A stretch of 64,000 bases of DNA. Origin: Epiperipatus broadwayi (taxonomy: Eukaryota > Onychophora > Udeonychophora > Euonychophora > Peripatidae). Below the pieces are notes generated by a model that was not told the DNA's origin, did not search any database, and saw only the letters and a list, made by a program, of their open reading frames with translations. How positions within the stretch are numbered: the stretch's first letter is position 1; every line of letters begins with the position of its first letter. Shown here piece after piece: positions 39,477-52,879 of this stretch. The position numbers and the translations under genes were made by a program. The stretch spans positions 7,910,499 to 7,974,498 of the forward strand of contig JAQFVV010000012.1 of the NCBI GenBank assembly GCA_028023455.1, in the 5' to 3' direction.

Positions 39477-41290
39477 TTAATGAATGAATGTTATTAAGTC
39501 CTTGGCATGAAAAAAAGGAGATCCTGTGATTCTGAATCTTTGTGACAAAGGGTCATAGCTGTTTTTAATTTTGGCAGTTTCTTTTATACTGTATTTTAGA
39601 AAGTGTTGTGTTGTTAATGAATCGAGGTTAATTACAAATAAAATCATAATATTTTGGTTCGAGTGATCAGAATTTGAATTTACAATAAAGTTGGTTGTTG
39701 ATGATGCTGAGTACAGTTTTATCATCATTTTGTATAGAATGTAAAAGTGAATTTCCCAGTACTAGAATTTATTTTGAGGTGATTTGAAAACTCAAAACTT
39801 TTGTGACAATAATGACTTTATTTTGTCTTTGATTACGGTTTTTATAATTTGATACCAAAAGAAGACATTGAAACCAGATGTAGTGTGAAAACTATTTCTT
39901 TTTTTTTCTTTTCATAAACGGTATGAGATATTTGATAGAGGCTTTAAATAGAAAATTTGTGAGGTTGGACATGTATTGAGCTATAAATTTATTAAAATGT
40001 GCATATACAAACTTATTGATCCCATCCATTCCAGAATGGCTTGAATCTGTTATTGACTGTATTTTTTGCATAAAGTCATTAGAAGTAAATTGAATTTCTT
40101 TTTCTGGTTTGCTGTATGAAAGTTGTTGATAAATTGAAGGAAGGATTTTTTTTTTTGAAGCTTGACTTGAAAATGTGTGCAGATTTACTCATGTGTGAAA
40201 TATCTACAAATAGTATCTGATTGTAGTTTAATATTGGATGGTACTCATACTGAAGGATAGGGATCTGATATAATTTTTGGTTAAAATTTGTGGCTTGGTT
40301 AAGTATTTTTTCTCTTTTTGTTTTTACTATGTATTCTTTAAGTTGTTCTGAAATAGATTAGTATGTTTTATTTAATGCTAGAAATCTGGGATCATCATGG
40401 TTTGATTGTGATGTTAAAATGATTTTTTATATGTGTCATCCATAACACTTATGAGTTTGGGGGGGGGGGGTCTTGGTTAGATGGTTGATATTGAATGATA
40501 ATATTGGCAAATGCACACCATGTTTGGATAGGATCCATATATATATCTTTCATTTTGTGCAAATAAATATATATTTCTGATAAGAAAAATTTAGGAATAT
40601 GTGATGGAAGAACAATTCTGATGGTTCTTCCAGTAATAATTGTTGAACTGACAATGAAATTAAGATATAAGGATAGCTATAACCACTACATGATCAGATC
40701 TGGGGGAGTTTTTAGAAAAATTTTCATCATATTGTGCAATGAAGGTAAATAAAATACCAGATCTAATAGCGATGAGTATCTACCATTATTAAAAGATACA
40801 TACTTCTCTGGCAGAAATGCCTTTCCATATATCATGGGGAGTGTAAGAAGATGAAACCATTTATTGGTGAAGTTTCCATATGACATGTTGAAATCTTCTA
40901 TGAGTAATATTATATATGTGGCATTTGCAAAATTTGGAGTTTAGAATTAGAATTAATCTATTTATGACAGTGGGGCCTGGGGGGTGTATACAAATCTATA
41001 TTTGGTACTATTGCTTTATGGTGATAATTAGGCTATGTTGCAATATATAATATTTTAAATGAGTTAAAAGGGCTTTGTTTTTTGTTTTTTTTTTTTACTG
41101 ATGATGATGCCTGTTCATGCTGATGGTGTGTCTAATATTTTTAAAAAGTCTGTGAACTCTTTATCTACTGTAAATTTTGATTTCTATAATGCCAAGTATG
41201 GGTGGTCGAACGATATCATACCATTTAGTTAAAATTTTATTTTTTCAGGAGAGTTTAATCCTCTGATATTAAACGCTATATTAATTTTCA
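39477..41290 (-). pseudogene. LINE ORF2 endonuclease (APE-type) remnant
   Basis: The first motif, FNIRGLNSPEKIK, lies at about 41230-41285 and matches the LN-x-RGL-x-S/N-P opening of LINE endonucleases. A DFN motif (LLIEDFNMSYGNF) is at about 40885-40920, followed in the 40886-40686 frame by LPMIYGKAFLPEKYVSFNNG and LLDLVFYLP, a stretch characteristic of L1/Tx1 endonucleases. Near 39670 an SDHS (context NSNSDHSNQN) gives the terminal SDH motif. This enzyme nicks the target DNA to prime reverse transcription. Frames are broken several times. Linker residues such as RLTNLKNELDSI continue below 39350. Confidence 0.72.
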
Positions 41291-41499
41291 TTTATTGTGT
41301 GTTTATTTTGTGTATATATATAATAAACTTGCGAGTATTATTGATTTTATTATCTATGACTTTCAAAAAAAAAAAAAAATTAAAGTGCATTATACTAGAT
41401 TTTATATTATTACATAATATGTTCAAAGATAAATAGAAAAATTAATAGATTATTGGCACAAAGTATAAATAATTTCGTTATATATAATTGTGTACTGGA

Positions 41500-42735
41500 T
41501 TATTGTTTAAGTGTATCACTTACTGTTTTTTTTTTTTTTAATGTTAAATTATATATGTTGATAGCCCTTACCTCTTCCAAAGGACTATTTTCTTCATTAG
41601 ATAATAATGATGAGGTATCAGCGTTTTTAGGGTTGTTCATGGGTGTAACTTTTTTAATTGATTCAACTGATGTGAGGAATATTTCTTTGTCACTATCATC
41701 CATTACTGAATCCTTCACCGTTTTACTCTTATTTCTCCCTGGAGAGTGACCTGTTTTTTCTTTAATTGAGGAGTCTGCTGGACAGATAATGAGAATATCC
41801 ATTATGTCCTGTTATGTTTTAGGTGTTATGTTGCATTAAATTGTCATTAGATTGCTCTTTGTTTTTATTGGTATTAGAGATTGATTGTGGAGCTATTTTT
41901 TCACTATTGTTTATGCTGATGTTTTTATTCTCTTATGGTTTTGATGTTTCTCCTAGAAAATTTTTTTATTTTACAATTCTACTTGTTGACTAGTACTTCC
42001 TTCCTTTGGACATTGATGAATGGGTGTTGCTCTCATTTTGTATTGAATGCAGTAAAAGCTAAGAGTAGTTGCCAATAGGTAGCTGTGCTCTTTGCAGTGA
42101 AAGCATAGGAGTTTTAATCCATTTATTATTAAAAATATTGTTGCTTCTTGATCTTTTATTTGTGTGGGGATATTATCAGGATTTATATTTTTTTGTAATT
42201 TTATTTTAAATACATAGCTATTACTGAGTATGTGAACAGGTATATTTTTAATATGCATAGGTTGAAAATTTATAACCTTTCTGAATGGTTCCATTAGTTT
42301 GATGAAATCTGCAATAGAATAATCAAGGTAAGTATTTTTAAGTAGCCTAGTATATGATTTTCTCTGTTTGGGTTAACTAAAATTAGCGTATATTGATCCA
42401 AAACTTTAATTTCTTTTTTTTTTCCCATTTTTAAATTCTATTACTAAATATCTCAGGTTTGGGTGTTCTGCACTGCATATGATCATATAGGTTTTTTCAT
42501 TAAGCTTGTTGAATGACAATTTTTTAGGGAATCTATAGAGAGAACAATGTTTATCTGAGAATGCTATTATTAATGAATGGTTTGTAAAAAATTGCTTGGA
42601 AGATTTAAAAATATCTTTTGGTATAGCAGCATTGACAACTTTCATAATTTTTGTTAGGCTGATGAAAAAGAAAGTTTTGTTACTTCTGCATAAGAGTTTT
42701 TAGCAATATTCTACATGAGGTCTGGCAGCAGACAT
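41500..42735 (-). pseudogene. LINE ORF1 (nucleic-acid-binding) remnant
   Basis: Starts at an ATG in context MSAARPHVEY (42735), continues after a shift with KNSYAEVTKLSF, then the frames 42645-42406, 42294-41971 and 41802-41500. The middle piece has an esterase-free, RRM-like alpha/beta pattern (VINFQPMHIKNIPVHIL; ATIFLIINGLKLLCFHC), with a CFHC pair that probably starts a degraded CCHC knuckle. The last piece is a Ser/Lys/Glu-rich tail. Such proteins coat LINE RNA. There are multiple frame breaks, and the identification rests on order and position upstream of an endonuclease. Confidence 0.6.
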
Positions 42736-42935
42736 CTTGGCTGGACACTGATTTTCAGTGTTTATTTTTATAATCCTATGTGATTATTACTTTTTTTTTT
42801 GACATCAAATTAAAGGGATTTTCTACATATAATTTGTGGAAAAATTCCTTTACCAATTTGTATCTGTAGATTGTCAGTATTTCACTGGTATTTGAAGTTT
42901 CTCCGAACTTTTAATGTCTTTCAGTGAGTATATAT

Positions 42936-43448
<513 letters not shown>

Positions 43449-43684
43449 GAATTATAGACATGCAATGTTTACTTTATTGTACTTCAAGTCACATCAGTGT
43501 AAAACTTTACACACAATCTATTTGCCATAAATACAATTAAAGTGTATTATTCACTCTGTTTAATTTTAAAAAAAAAATATGAGAGTACTCTTATTGAACA
43601 GTAAATTAATTATTAAAAAAATTGAAGATAAAATAACTAATTTTTCATCACTTAAATTATATGAAATTACAAGAGAGTTATTTT

Positions 43685-44930
43685 TTTAATTTCATTGTTT
43701 CAGGGATTTTGGCATACTATGCACTCTGGGTAACCCTACATAACAAAACAATACTCAGAATAAACCAGGTTGCAAAGAAATATGTCTGGGGTAGGGCTTC
43801 AAGATGGATCTCAATATCAACCTTGCAGATGCCAAAAGAAAAAGGAAGTCTTGGCCTGATTGATCCGGGGCTATATGTAACCTACATCAAGGCAAGTACA
43901 TTTATTAATTTAATTTAAAAGTCAATTTCTTGGGCCTTCTGTTGATCTTGTCGGCGCCTTTAACGAAATAGGATGTAAAGGAAGATCTTTTATAACTGAT
44001 CTGTTTATTGCTTATAGGGATCTCCAAGATGATATGAATGTGTCCAGTTTGGAAGATATTAAATATAAAGACTTAAGTAATCATTATAAAAGTCATGACA
44101 ATGCATGGTTGAATATATCAAAGAAAAATGTGTTGAAAAAGTTCCACTCTATATATGCACCCCAATCCTACTTGAAATTTGTTTTCAAACTAGTGAATGG
44201 CTTGTTTCCAACAACTATGGTTCTAAATGAAAGACTACATATGAATTTACATCCAGTCTGTTCGCTGTGCAAATCTGGTAATGAGATTTTTTAGCATCTA
44301 TTCAAAGAATGTTTGGCATTTAGGCAGATAAGAGCTAAAGTGTTCCACAGGCCAATCATAAACTTAAAACTTTTGCTTAGTCAATACATTGAGAAATTTA
44401 ACCCTCACAATGCAATGGTGACTGTGCATACCCTTAAGACAATATGGTATATATATATACAATGTACTATGATATTTGACAACAAGAAATTCAATTGGCT
44501 GAAAAAAATCTATAGTGATTGGGAAACTTATTTCAATCAATGTCTGAGATACTTGCCAAGGAAGACGAAGAATCGAATCTGGGGTAATCCTGGAATAACT
44601 CTATGTGAGATTATCAGATGACTATTTGTCTTGAATAAAGGTTTAATTCTTATGTGTGGCTTATTCATTGGGCTAATTAATCATTTTGTTACATGCTTTG
44701 CTCATCTGAGTTGCATGTCTTAGAATCTCCTGGTACAGTGATACAAGTCAATCTCCTTGAGTTTAGGATAACTAGTTAATTGCCTGCAGACTTTTTGTCT
44801 TAATACTGAAATATATCAAATTTTTTGGGGTTTGGTATACAAAACTGTAACATATTTATTATTTGTTTAATTACTTGTATAAATTGTAAATATTTATTGT
44901 GTTAATAAAGTTTTTTTATTTAAAAAAAAA
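43685..44930 (+). pseudogene. LINE ORF2 C-terminal part (L1/Tx1 type) with poly-A end
   Basis: The frame at 43700 reads KKYVWGRASRWISISTLQMP then KEKGSLGLIDP, the hallmark of L1/Tx1 ORF2 after the RT fingers. After breaks it continues (44034-44294) to a CSLCKSGNE stop HLFKEC, a CCHC-like knuckle with an in-frame stop between its halves, and (44313-44621) a final tail. The 3' UTR ends in AATAAAG at 44904 and an A run (44922-44931), the usual LINE 3' end. The RT core is missing upstream, where the (ATT)n array begins. It may belong to the same insertion as the minus-strand ORF1/endonuclease segment. Confidence 0.8.
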
Positions 44931-45224
44931 GTAACCTGGGCCTTTTACACCTTCTCCAAGCTAATAATAGCTAGGCTCCATATTGATTGAATTAGCTGAA
45001 AGGTAAATCATAATCTTGTTTGATATTTTCACCTTCAGCAAGTCAGAATCAAATTTCAGGTCATATCATGATATAAGAACTTTATTTAGACTTTTTGGAG
45101 TTTCAATGTAATATTAAGTTGCTGACTTTCAGAATTGAATTCATAAGATTTCAAAAACTTTTTATCAAATTTTTTTTGTGATGATGGAGGAAGTCAGGCT
45201 GCACCTGATTATTACTAAATGTAG

Positions 45225-45580
45225 CCTGTATTTTGTCCACATCTCTTCTGTGTTTTTGAATGGGCTTAAGGTCCTGCATATGAGGGGTCAGAATGACTTA
45301 CGGTCAACATGGGTATGACAATAAAATTAGCAAATAAGGGTTTTGAACATGCTATCATCAGATTTTCAGTGATATGGACAGTTGAAGATTTGGAGAGTGG
45401 ATAAGATTGAAGCTTGTCCATCAAATTTGCTATCTTAATATAAATTGAGCACTGATTTTATATGTGCGTGGGAGATGGTGATCTGGACTAATTGATGAGT
45501 GCTGGTTTAGCACGAAATGTGTATATTGGAAATCATTTATATTTTTTCGCATGTATGTGATCTTGTGTATCGTTTATATA
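45225..45580 (-). repeat. 471-bp family, subfamily B copy
   Basis: Contains GGGGTCAGAATGACTTACGG, TCAACATGGGTATGACA, ATCATCAGATTTTCAG, GAGCACTGATTTTATATG, GGTGATCTGGACTAATTGATG and GATCTTGTG in reverse family order. It begins 0.3 kb after the LINE poly-A. Confidence 0.85.
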
Positions 45581-46380
45581 ATAATATGGAGTGGATGAAT
45601 ATTGTTTTGTAAGGCAGACAGATGATGCTTTAATTTTTTCGAGCTCTTTATCAACAGTGTATATCAATAAACAGTTTGTTCATTTTTTAAATTTTTGGTT
45701 GTTTGTTTTTTAATGTAGAAGTTATTTACGCATTATATATATATATAACAAACATTAATAATCATGGTTATTTAAAATTGATTTATTGCGGTTTTTTAAA
45801 AAATAAATTCAATTTTTTAGGAATTTATAAATATAGTTTTAAAAATGAAAACATTTTAAATTTCATTGCTGCTTGATAAGAAATGTTGTGCTTTAAAATG
45901 TTTATTACTTATATTTGTTATATATAACATAATTTATATGTTATACAAATAATAACTTTGAATAGTAAAAATTCAATTATTATTAAACATTACAATAATT
46001 TTTATTATTGATTAAGTTAATAATAAATGTAAGTAGTCTTCAAGACACTTTTAATGGTCGACAAATCTATGTCTTAGAAGAATATATATATAATCTGTGA
46101 AAATACATGTGTATGCGCGCATGTTGGAGCTATATTTTGCTTTTTGTTTTTTAACATACCATATATAATTTTTTTTATGTCTATACTAATTGGTCATTGA
46201 TTGTAACAATTTAATGAATAAACCCAATATTATTATTTACAAAATTATTATTATTGTTGTTGTTGTTTTTTAAAAAAAAAAACCACTTAGAATGAGATGG
46301 AAACAAAATTGAATATATAAATCCCCTATAATTACATCTACTCTCCAGGGATATAAATTATACCTGTATTTAAATATTAC
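45581..46380. other. AT-rich spacer, no gene seen
   Basis: No gene recognised. (AT)n near 45735 and short palindromic AT-rich sequence near 45915-45955. Confidence 0.5.
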
Positions 46381-46384
46381 ATAT

Positions 46385-46795
46385 TCATTCTGTACTCTGC
46401 CCATTCCTCTTCTGCATATTTAAATGGACAAGATCCTATATATGAGGAGTCAGAATGATTAACATGGGAATGACAATTATATTGGCATTATCAAAGAATT
46501 TGGGTGTTTCATCATTAGATTTTCAATAGTATGAAAGGCTGAAAAATTGGATGGTGGAGTAGATTGACGTTTGTCCATTAAAGTTTGAAGATTTGCTATG
46601 TTAATATAAACCGAGCTCTGATTGTATATGTGTGTGTGTGGGAGATGTTGATCTGGACCAACTGATGATTTCTGGTTCTACATGAAATACGTATATCATT
46701 TATCTTTTTTACATCTGTGTTGTCATAAGTTTTGGTTGTATGAGAAAGAATGGATAGCTGAAGGAACTTGAAAGTTTGGGATTAAATCCCTTATA
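46385..46795 (-). repeat. 471-bp family, subfamily B copy
   Basis: GAGGAGTCAGAATGATTAAC, AACATGGGAATGACA, GAAGATTTGCTATGTTAATA, GATCTGGACCAACTGATGAT and CATGAAATACGTATATCA follow the same order and orientation as the copy 1.1 kb upstream, so these two copies are in direct orientation. Confidence 0.85.
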
Positions 46796-46799
46796 AATA

Positions 46800-49700
46800 C
46801 TGAGAATAAGTAATTATGTATTTAAAAAGTAAACTCATTATTATTATATCGCGTTAAAATATAAGTTGAAAGATATTAATGAATTTTATGAAATTTCAAT
46901 TATTTGACATTTTTAATTGAAAAATTTGTATTTGAAAATGTTCAGTTTATAGATATTTTTATTTAAAGTGTTAACTTTTTTTTTTAACAGAATAGTTATG
47001 ACTGTATTTTTTTTTTAAAGGGGCGGGAGATATTTCTAAAGTTATTTTAGGTGAATAAGTTAGTTAACTAGCCAATTTTGTTCACGTGAAGGGGAAGAAA
47101 GTCGTGGGAAGGGCAGTGACTTTCAAATGACCCTTAAATAATTAAAAATTATCTCCTTTCCAGTTTTAAAGTGATATTTTCGTTATTTTGTAATTCATAT
47201 TACCTAGTGAACAGTTTTTACTGCGTAACAGTTTCTTTTGAGGAGTAACTTAGGAATTATATTAAATACCTGCAAAAACAAAAGGAAGAAAGAAACTGAA
47301 CTTGAAAAAGCAAACAATCCTTGACAGCATGGAGTAGACTGGAATAGGTATAATTTTTCCTCATTAAAAAGGTAATCTATTGGAAACCATAAGGACCTTT
47401 TGTATCTTTGACTGAAAGTACCAATTTCCCTCTATACATTAAACATCACCGCTCCTATAAAACTACATTTTTACTTCCTGGAGAAATAAGATCAAGTGTA
47501 TTGACCCTATCTGGTGAGTCTCAACTGGTCATTAAATCTTTTAGTATCGCCAGTATGTTCACTAAGTAATTGAACACCAACCATGAGAGTCTTGTAATGA
47601 TGCTGGCCATTCTGGTTAAACAAGATAAGAAATGAGAAATATTAACTATCTTGGCTTTTAACAGGGATATTATGTCTCGCTATTAAAAACTGAAAAATAA
47701 ATCGTTAATCTATGCGTATATACAGGATTTGATTAGATTTGTTAGCGGTGTGTGCATATATAATAATATATTTTGAATGCTATTTGCCACATTAATATTT
47801 TTCAAAAGGTGAGGGAAGGGTATAATGAAAGTTGTATTTCTCATCTTCATTGCCAGTGGATTTTTTGAAGTCATCAAACTATCAGCACTTAATATACATG
47901 ACCATGATCTACTGTTTGAATCTAGATGAAACCTGGAAGTGCCATTTGAATAATTTACTATTTCCAAGCTAATATAGGATTTTTTTTGCAGGTAGCCAAT
48001 ACATATCCAACCTAACTTGCAACTAATTGTTATTATGAAGTTTAGAAAAGAATTACAAAATCTTCATTACAACTGCATAATTGTGATTAAGAGTGTTTTA
48101 TTCTTCTGTACTCCTCTGTAAAAAGATCTAGTCATATTTTTGCCCATGGCATACTCTATTTAAAAACTGTTTTGTTTTTGTACTTTATATGTGTGTGCTA
48201 GTGCATATAAAAATAAATGTTTTTTTTTCTTAAAATATATTTATATATTTTCATGATTTTCGCAACACTTGGTTTTGTGTGTGTGCGTGTGTGTGTGTCT
48301 GGTATACTGATTGATTATACATTAATAAAGTAGTGTATGTGTGTACAGACTAGTCAGTATAGATAGTGCTGTAGCACTCCATAAATAATAATGAGATGCA
48401 TAAGGAGAAAATTAGTTTCATGCAAGAAATAACAAGTTAATTTGCATTTCAAATAAGCAAGAGTTTGTGATTATACTTGGCTTTAATTAAAATTATTGGG
48501 GAGTAGTGCATTAGTACACAGTTAAAGAGAAGTTCCAACTTTAGAGTTGATGTATTAAGATACTTTAGGCACTTTTGAAAGCTTGTGCTTTCATATTCAT
48601 AGCTGGGATTAACATTATGGAAGTTAACAAGTTTGTTAGAATGCCTTCACAACTTCTCATGAAAAGAAGAGAAGAGATAATCTGAAGAAATAGTAAATCT
48701 GAAATAAAATGAAAAAGGCAAGAGTTGAAAGCAGACCAGCAAAACTCTTTAAGTGTAGAGTGAAAACTAATTGTGCAACATTAGCAGTAGAAACAAGCTC
48801 CAATCCAAATCTAACTAGACTAACTGAAAAGATGTTTGTGAACAGTGAGTTGCTTACAGTTGTAAAGATATATGAATATATTATGTATCTCCTAAGATAA
48901 TGAACTGTTTTTTTTTATGTTCAACTAGCAAATTGCCAGTTGATCTATTGATCCTATTCTGCTAATATTGCTATTTAGAATAAATTAACTTTGGTGTTGT
49001 TTCTTTAAACAATTTATATAATTATCTAGTTGCCAGATAATAGTTTGGCTCTAATTTGAAAGTATTATGTTGCTATTTTGTAAGTAGATCATAATGATAA
49101 TTTAGTTCACTAGCAGCTTTTCATAAATAAGTATGTTATTTTAATAACAGAAAAGGGGGGGGGTACATAAAACAACAGATCAGTTTATAGTGGATTATTA
49201 TCAATTAATTCATAAACCCTCAAATATGTTTGTACTTCTTATTCTTTGCCATATTTTCCCACTGGAAACAGTTGAACCATGCTCAAATTTAAATAAAATA
49301 GTTTTCAAGAAATCTGTTATCATTGATTTGCTTTATATGTAAAATCTGATAGTATACTTTTATAGTAATAGATTCAACATTGTCATGTTCTACAAGATGA
49401 GAAGCAGACCAATTGGTTTTATGATCTAGCCATTTTATCTTCAGAATGTTATGGAGCATTCTTAAAAGTAGTTAATTAAGTCCTTATTATAATTTTCCAG
49501 AATAACAACTGTTTAGACAACTAATTTAATTAAAATAGTTATATCATTATAATAAAACATCCTACTTTTAATTGTTAAATGCAATGGCAATACATATACA
49601 AATCCATCTTTCTACCTAAAAATCTATCTTTTGAATTCATGTATTTTCCCAAGATGGCAAACATTCATGCTAAAAATTTCTGAAGAAGCCAAGAAACCGA

Positions 49701-49860
49701 TGTTCTTAGTTTTACTTTCAATCATTCATAGTTTAAAATATACCATGTTACATTTTGGTAACTGCTTCATGAAACTGCCTATGAATTGTTTCAAATAATA
49801 TTGTATTGCAATAAATAACATTTTTTTCTTATATCATCATCAATGAACAATCAAACATTA
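46800..49860. other. AT-rich spacer, no recognised gene
   Basis: No supported gene. A (GT)n run lies at 48276-48298. The 63-codon frame 48709-48900 (MKKARVESRPAKLFKCRVKT start) is of moderate complexity but unrecognised, and the 85-codon minus frame 47967-47710 likewise. A G run lies at 49155. Confidence 0.45.
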
Positions 49861-49861
49861 T

Positions 49862-50233
49862 CAAACACCATTCCAATTAACTAACTCAAATACTTTGGTC
49901 AAATCAATAAAAGTTTTGTTCATAAACTTTTTCATATATTTACATGGCATCAAAAATCTTGTTTATGTATTTCTTTATATTCTAAACCATATTAAATCTC
50001 TTATAACTATTTGTAAATGAATGGAAACATTCTTTTCAAGAAGATCCTTAAAAATGTTTTGCTGTAGTAGATATCAATGATATTTTATGATAATTATTGC
50101 TGTATTTTCTATTTCCTTTAGTTTTTTTAGGAAATACTAGCAGCATTTTAAGGTCGGGTAGCACAACTTTATTGTAACAGTCAGATTTGTACATTAACGT
50201 AACAAAATCCAGAATCCAGATAAAATACACCAT
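49862..50233 (-). pseudogene. Decayed LINE reverse transcriptase fragment
   Basis: On the minus strand, high to low: PKKTKGNRKYSNNYHKISLI (from about 50150), matching the RT block K-x-G-x-x-x-D-x-x-NYR-x-ISLLS, and, after shifts, NKTFIDLTKVFELVNWNGV (49923-49862), matching motif A F-x-D-L-x-KAFD-x-V. The second acidic residue is Glu instead of Asp. The YADD region is missing. This is a short relic of a non-LTR element different from the LINE at 30 kb. Confidence 0.7.
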
Positions 50234-50266
50234 AGCCTATTGCAGGTAAAATACACCATAGCCTAT
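50221..50266. repeat. Two-copy tandem repeat, 26-bp period
   Basis: TAAAATACACCATAGCCTAT occurs at 50221 and again at 50247. Confidence 0.95.
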
Positions 50267-50555
50267 CGAAAGGGGATGGTTAGATCCTGAGTCATACAGG
50301 TCTCAATTTAATCTGCAAACCAGCCCCAAATAGTGAGAAACATGAGACTCTGGAACTGATTACCCAAAATGGCTAATTAAAGGGTTAATTGAACCAAATA
50401 ACATGCTAATTAACTAAATATAAAGTTAACATGTAGAACTTCAATTCATATCATATATATGTAAGATAATAAATAAATTGGAATTGGATTGGAATTAGAC
50501 TACAAACAAAAATATATGAAATGAATTAAGTTTAAAATTATTTATTAATAATTCA

Positions 50556-50806
50556 AATTGATCAATAAAATAAACAATAATTATACAGGTTTAAGATATG
50601 GGATCAAATTCATGCAAGCATTATTTAGCAAGATGAGATTCAATAGGAATACAGCCATTATCATCATATATTTAAACGTAAGTATGGATGTGCGGTTAAT
50701 AAATTATGTCTATAAGTTTAATATGCCAACATCCTACATTAATTTCATGGTTTGCTATTTTATAAGTGAATATGCTAATTCCAGGATAGATTATCGATTA
50801 CAACAC
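50556..50806 (+). pseudogene. Possible LINE reverse transcriptase motif A fragment
   Basis: The open frame reads RFNRNTAIIIIYLNVSMDVR then NYVYKFNMPTSYINFMVCYF, which parallels the RT segment F-N-x-x-x-x-TAVV-Y-LDVSKAFDRV...LLYKLYKLG-P-SYI-FI-SYL. The first catalytic Asp is replaced by Asn and the KAFD block is degraded. It lies only 0.3 kb from an oppositely oriented RT fragment. Confidence 0.5.
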
Positions 50807-50809
50807 TAA

Positions 50810-52240
50810 AGTGGCTGCTATTATATATATAAGACATTAGCATATAATCAAGCTCAAGAATAATGCAGATTTAGTCTACTAATCAAGATTTTGTTTCAAA
50901 CTAATGCTGAATAATCATTAAGTGTAGGAGAAAAGAACTGATTGCCTTAGATCAACATATATATGCAATGGCACAGACAAAATTATTACTAAATAAAATT
51001 ACAGTGTGGATGGTTAATTATTCACAGGCTTTTGCATCAAATGTGTGGTATCCTAGGACCGAACGGCTTGCTGTTAATAATGAACATTTGTAGTTCAGGG
51101 AACTCAGATAGGCTACTCAAGAGTCCTGGGCTTTTATGCCAGTAATGTGTTTCATGCTCTTACCTGAAATAAATGAATGGGGATGACCTCCACTGCGAGC
51201 CCATAAAAAGATGCAGCAAGATGTTATGTATAATGCGAACTTGGTAAATCTTCAATGCATAAACAAATACAAATATGTATACTTAAAATTATGGTGCCTA
51301 AAATAGATAGCCTCTATCTGCATAACCCATAGAAATAAAATAGATAGCCTCTATCTGCATAACCCATAGAACCCAGTTATTAAATCAAGCAACATAATCA
51401 TGCTATATTAATGGGCTAAAACTAAATTATTAATCTAGTTTAATATCTTCAATCTGCATCTTGAATTAATTTTCACTAGGGAGGAGAAAATACATTTAAC
51501 TGGCAATTAATGATGCATTAATAAATATACTTTTATGTATCCTTCAGCTAGACTATCTCTTTTAATAAAACATATTTAAAATCATAGGTTATAATTATAA
51601 TGACACAAACCATAATAGATATTTAATAGTATATAAAATTGAATCAACTGATAATAATGAACGCTTAGTGATTGGTTATTATTCAATATATAGGATTTAA
51701 AACCAGCATACATGCAAACCAAATAAGTATTTTAATGTATTAAAATTGAAGATATCAATTGTCATATCTTCGTTAAATCTATTAACATTTAACCTTTTAA
51801 CCGCTAATTATATTATTGGTTGTATGAGGTAAAAATCAAATCTTTTAATTGGCCAACTCACAAACTGAAGACAAAGCCTATTGTTAAAACATATTCGCCT
51901 ATAATATTAAATTCAACTCAAATACGTTTATAAAAAGTATATTATTAATTTTTCAGGTTATGAAGAGAACGAAAGTTCTTTCAAAAATAAATTGCTATTT
52001 ATTTATTCTAAAATATTCAATTTCGGCAACATAAAAGCTATAATATAAACAAAAAGATCGACTTTTACGTTATAGAAAAGTAAATATTTCTTTTTACTAC
52101 ATCTTCAATATTTTTACTAAAATCTTCAATATTTTTCGAAAATAATTTTGTTTTTTTATTATTCTCTCTGAAAATAATTTTTAATTTCCATAAATATAAT
52201 TTTATAATACTTAAAATTGGATTCGAAATGAAAATCTCAG
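50810..52240. other. AT-rich spacer, no gene seen
   Basis: Apart from the 37-bp tandem repeat listed separately, nothing is recognised. The part 51010-51240 is slightly GC-richer and unidentified. Confidence 0.45.
51303..51377. repeat. Two-copy tandem repeat, 37-bp period
   Basis: TAGATAGCCTCTATCTGCAT occurs at 51304 and 51341, each followed by AACCCATAGAA. TAGATAGCCTCTATCT is itself partly self-complementary. Confidence 0.95.
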
Positions 52241-52244
52241 CGTT

Positions 52245-52560
52245 TTTTCTTTATTTTCTTTGATCAGGCGGTTTCTTTGTTCTTTCCAGCCAATCAGAAT
52301 GTCTTTTTCGGCTGAGAGCTTGCTAAGAACCAATCACAAATAATGTTCTTTCTTTGTTTAGGTTTAAATGTGTTTTTTTTTTATTTTTTACTTGTAAAAT
52401 AAGTCGAAAGAGGTCACCATCTTACAGAACTTTTAAAAACCTCTTCAAAACGTATCGAACGAATTTTTTAGCATAAGAATCGGCTGAGTTAGAGTGACAT
52501 CAGATGTCTACGAGGAGCCTCGTAAAAAACAGTCTTTTGGTTAAAACACTCACTGCTTCG
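52245..52560 (+). promoter_or_regulatory. Promoter-like patch with two CCAATCA boxes
   Basis: Two perfect CCAATCA boxes in the same orientation lie at 52290-52296 and 52330-52336, exactly 40 bp apart, an arrangement typical of NF-Y-bound animal promoters. About a dozen CpGs fall between 52255 and 52560, many more than in adjacent kilobases. Downstream, AGAGGTCACCATCTTACAG and CTCGTAAAAAACAG offer possible splice-like sites, but no coding frame follows. The strand is uncertain. Confidence 0.4.
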
Positions 52561-52879
52561 AAAGATTTAGCATATTATAACATATATAAATTTTAGAGAA
52601 ATAAAGTACAACAAATTACATATTTAGGCATAACCAGGATGAATGAGAGATTTAAATGAATTTGGTTACAATTGTTTAAATTTAAAATAATTTAATTTCA
52701 GGTAAAATTTATACAAACTTTATATTTTACTGTGGATAATAGTTAAGTCTGAATGTTCAGTTTTACATTAAGCTAGTTTTTAAAGTAAAGGTTTAAAGAT
52801 TAAGAAATTTATATTAGAGCTTTGAATTGCTTGAATGATGCCGTAAACTACCTATTTTGTTTTTGTTATATTTGAGAGA

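Larger units (their letters stand above)
39050..42800 (-). mobile_element. LINE of L1/Tx1 type, 5' part, minus strand
   Basis: On the minus strand, high to low coordinate: a 5' leader, ORF1 remnant (42735-41500), then ORF2 endonuclease (about 41290-39480) and the start of the following linker, where homology fades near 39050. The RT domain is absent. (AAT/ATT)n arrays lie beyond both ends. The opposite-strand C-terminal part of a similar LINE lies at 43.69-44.93 kb, so the two may be one element inverted by twin priming. Two-ORF layout and motifs fit the L1/Tx1 group. The exact clade is uncertain. Confidence 0.75.

Noticed and set aside
48709-48900. 63-codon Lys/Arg-rich frame
   Set aside because: Short, no recognised domain, no splice or regulatory context; kept only as a note in the spacer.
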